Source: Flavobacteriales bacterium
GTDB taxonomy: Bacteria > Bacteroidota > Bacteroidia > Flavobacteriales_F > PHOS-HE28
NCBI GenBank assembly: GCA_020635715.1
Contig: JACJZG010000004.1
Location: 1 to 64,000, forward strand
Length of the DNA: 64,000 nt
Direction: 5' to 3'
Position numbers and translations under genes: made by a program. A model generated the notes under the pieces. It was not told the DNA's origin, did not search any database, and was given only the letters and a program-made list of their open reading frames with translations. Numbering within the stretch: the first letter of the stretch is position 1; each line of letters begins with the position of its first letter. Below are positions 62,568 to 64,000 of the stretch, one piece after another.

Positions 62568-64000
62568 CTAGGACTTGGGTTGGAACACGAACACGTAGCC
62601 GGCGAGGATGCGCACCTCGGTGAACTCGCGCGAGGCCACGAACGTGGTGCTGTTGAACAGGGCGTTGGCGGTGAGCTGCAGGCGATGCATGGGATTCAGG
62701 CGGTACTGCCACGAGGTGCCTGCGTTCACGGTATTGCCGGCGCTGCGCCCATCCTGCAGGGCGGCATTCCAGGCGGCGTTCACCGAGGCGCTCAGCTTCT
62801 GCCGGGCCATGGTGCGGGCCAGGCCGATGGATGGACCCACGAGCAGGTAGCTGCCGCTGATCGACGTGTTGCGGCTCATGTTCATGCCGCCGCTCACGCT
62901 CAGGTTGTCGGCGTGGCGCATGCGGCTCACGAACAGGTTGCCGTGCACCACCTGGTTCTCGGCGGCGGCATAGGTGCCGTACGGGTTGAGGTCCTCCAGC
63001 TGCTGCAGTCCTCCGGTGAGCGTGAGGGTGAAGGTGCGGTGCGTGTTGGTGCGGATGAAGCGCTGGGCGAGCGTGACACTGCGGTTCGTCTGCGCCACGC
63101 GGAAGGTGTCGCTGAGCACCTGCAGTCCTGCCTGCTGCGCGATGCCGTAGTTGCTGAAGTTGAGATCCGCGCCATAGCTGCGCGACGGGTTCCAGGACAC
63201 CGCGGCCGATCCGATGCGACGAATGCTGGTGGCCAGCTTACGACCGCTGAGGTTGTCCTGCTGCTGGCCGTAACTGCCGCTCAGGCGCACCTTGTTCTTC
63301 CACAAACGGATGCTCGGTGCGATGGTGATGGCGCGTAGATCAGCGGCCTGGTAGTAGGCGCCCAGCGTGCGGTAGTCGGGATCCACCTGCTTCACCTCAC
63401 CGCGCAGGCTGAAGATGCGGTAGGCATAGGTGAGCGATGTATTGCCCGCGAACACCAGGCGTGATCCGAGGCGCGGTCGGAAGTAGCTCCGCGCGAATTC
63501 CGGCACGTCGGAGGCGCTGAGCTCCACCGCGCGCACATCCTCGTTCATGGCGCTCGCCCCCAGATCGAACTGCCAGGTGAGCCGTTTGCCCAGCGCCATG
63601 CGCGAACTGATGCCCAATGCCACGTTCTCCTTCGGCGCGTTCTCGAGCCCGCCTCCCACCACCGAGGGGATCGACGTGGTGTCATCCGCCGCGCGGAAGA
63701 CCATCACATCGAAGTAACTGCGGCGATTGCCCACACCCACCTTCACGCCATAGCCGGTGCGCTCGTACGCGGGCCGCGGCGCGATGGTCGCGAGCGTGTC
63801 CTGTGCCACCGGCTTGTTGAAGCGGCCATAGAACGCCGCGAAGCGGAAGCCTTTGGGTTCAAGTTCCACGCCTGCGCCGAAGAATTGCAGGCCGGCCATG
63901 GTATACGGGTTGAAGCGGATGCTGCGGTAGCCCAGGTGCAGTTTCGCCCACTTGTAATAAGGGCTCATGCCGTACCGGTTGAAGGGCTGCGTCCACGAGC
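62568..64000 (-). CDS. Outer-membrane beta-barrel protein, 5' end outside the window
   Basis: At least 477 residues are visible; the open frame continues unbroken to the right edge (SWTQPFNRYG precedes the internal Met at 63968), so the gene start lies beyond 64000. Repeating amphipathic strands with aromatic girdles (HLGYRSIRFNPYTMAGLQFFGAGVELEPKGFRFAAFYGRF, then RLTWQFDLGASAMN) and a final VRILAGYVFVFQPKS, close to a C-terminal aromatic, fit an outer-membrane barrel. It precedes the giant TANFOR-like gene by 3 bases and is probably the membrane anchor or exporter for that protein. Confidence 0.75.
   Translation of the reverse strand, partial: SWTQPFNRYGMSPYYKWAKLHLGYRSIRFNPYTMAGLQFFGAGVELEPKGFRFAAFYGRFNKPVAQDTLATIAPRPAYERTGYGVKVGVGNRRSYFDVMVFRAADDTTSIPSVVGGGLENAPKENVALGISSRMALGKRLTWQFDLGASAMNEDVRAVELSASDVPEFARSYFRPRLGSRLVFAGNTSLTYAYRIFSLRGEVKQVDPDYRTLGAYYQAADLRAITIAPSIRLWKNKVRLSGSYGQQQDNLSGRKLATSIRRIGSAAVSWNPSRSYGADLNFSNYGIAQQAGLQVLSDTFRVAQTNRSVTLAQRFIRTNTHRTFTLTLTGGLQQLEDLNPYGTYAAAENQVVHGNLFVSRMRHADNLSVSGGMNMSRNTSISGSYLLVGPSIGLARTMARQKLSASVNAAWNAALQDGRSAGNTVNAGTSWQYRLNPMHRLQLTANALFNSTTFVASREFTEVRILAGYVFVFQPKS

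Overview
The window looks like a chromosome segment of a high-GC member of the Bacteroidota, probably Flavobacteriales. Seen directly: many secreted proteins end in a type IX secretion (T9SS) type A-like sorting domain, FG-GAP, PKD and fibronectin III architectures are frequent, an NADP-type isocitrate dehydrogenase of the Thermus-like kind is present, and a TAnnTTTG-type promoter box occurs. No tRNA, rRNA, CRISPR array, insertion sequence or prophage was recognised. No T9SS core genes lie in the window.

Layout. 16-3935 (minus): rpoN followed by a PAP2-like and a GT-C-like membrane protein, closely spaced. 4150-13565: a decayed zone. It holds a TPR lipoprotein that is probably the front of a broken LytS-type kinase, a broken LytTR regulator, remnants of a T9SS protein, a Spy-like protein, a PKD-domain protein and a methyltransferase, plus one intact ArsC/Spx-like gene. 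13746-14318: a membrane-anchored J-domain protein. 14370-21394 (minus): a tightly packed six-gene operon, CutA-like - TPR - SbtA-like bicarbonate permease - ABC half-transporter with a degenerate ATPase - HlyD - TolC. It diverges from a TetR-DUF6671 pair across an AT-rich gap with a perfect palindrome. 23050-26231: a LysR regulator divergent from isocitrate dehydrogenase, which is followed by two small related helical proteins. 26266-27220: a graveyard of three gene fragments, including the 3' end of a second asnS.

27233-45543: an AraC regulator, a subclass B1 metallo-beta-lactamase placed directly after intact asnS, then a surface-protein operon (14-blade FG-GAP protein, two FGE-fold proteins without the catalytic cysteines, a protein with FxGGxGRGD repeats), two more AraC paralogues, a chimeric relic (S74 tail joined to the asnS 5' end), and a TPR/class III adenylate cyclase just downstream of a second 14-blade FG-GAP protein (45554-49936). 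50085-64000 (minus): an operon encoding an outer-membrane protein (cut by the window edge), a 2289-residue TANFOR-like protein, a fibronectin III protein, a small T9SS protein and a collagen-like/YadA-head-like/S74 fibre protein.

How the genes may work together (inference). Two loci look like undescribed systems: the permease-exporter operon under a palindromic operator, and the outer-membrane/TANFOR/FN3/fibre operon, which could build a cell-surface structure. The FG-GAP loci look like paralogous surface modules, one tied to cyclic-AMP signalling. Numerous fragments and paralogues point to recombination among repeated surface-protein and asnS sequences.
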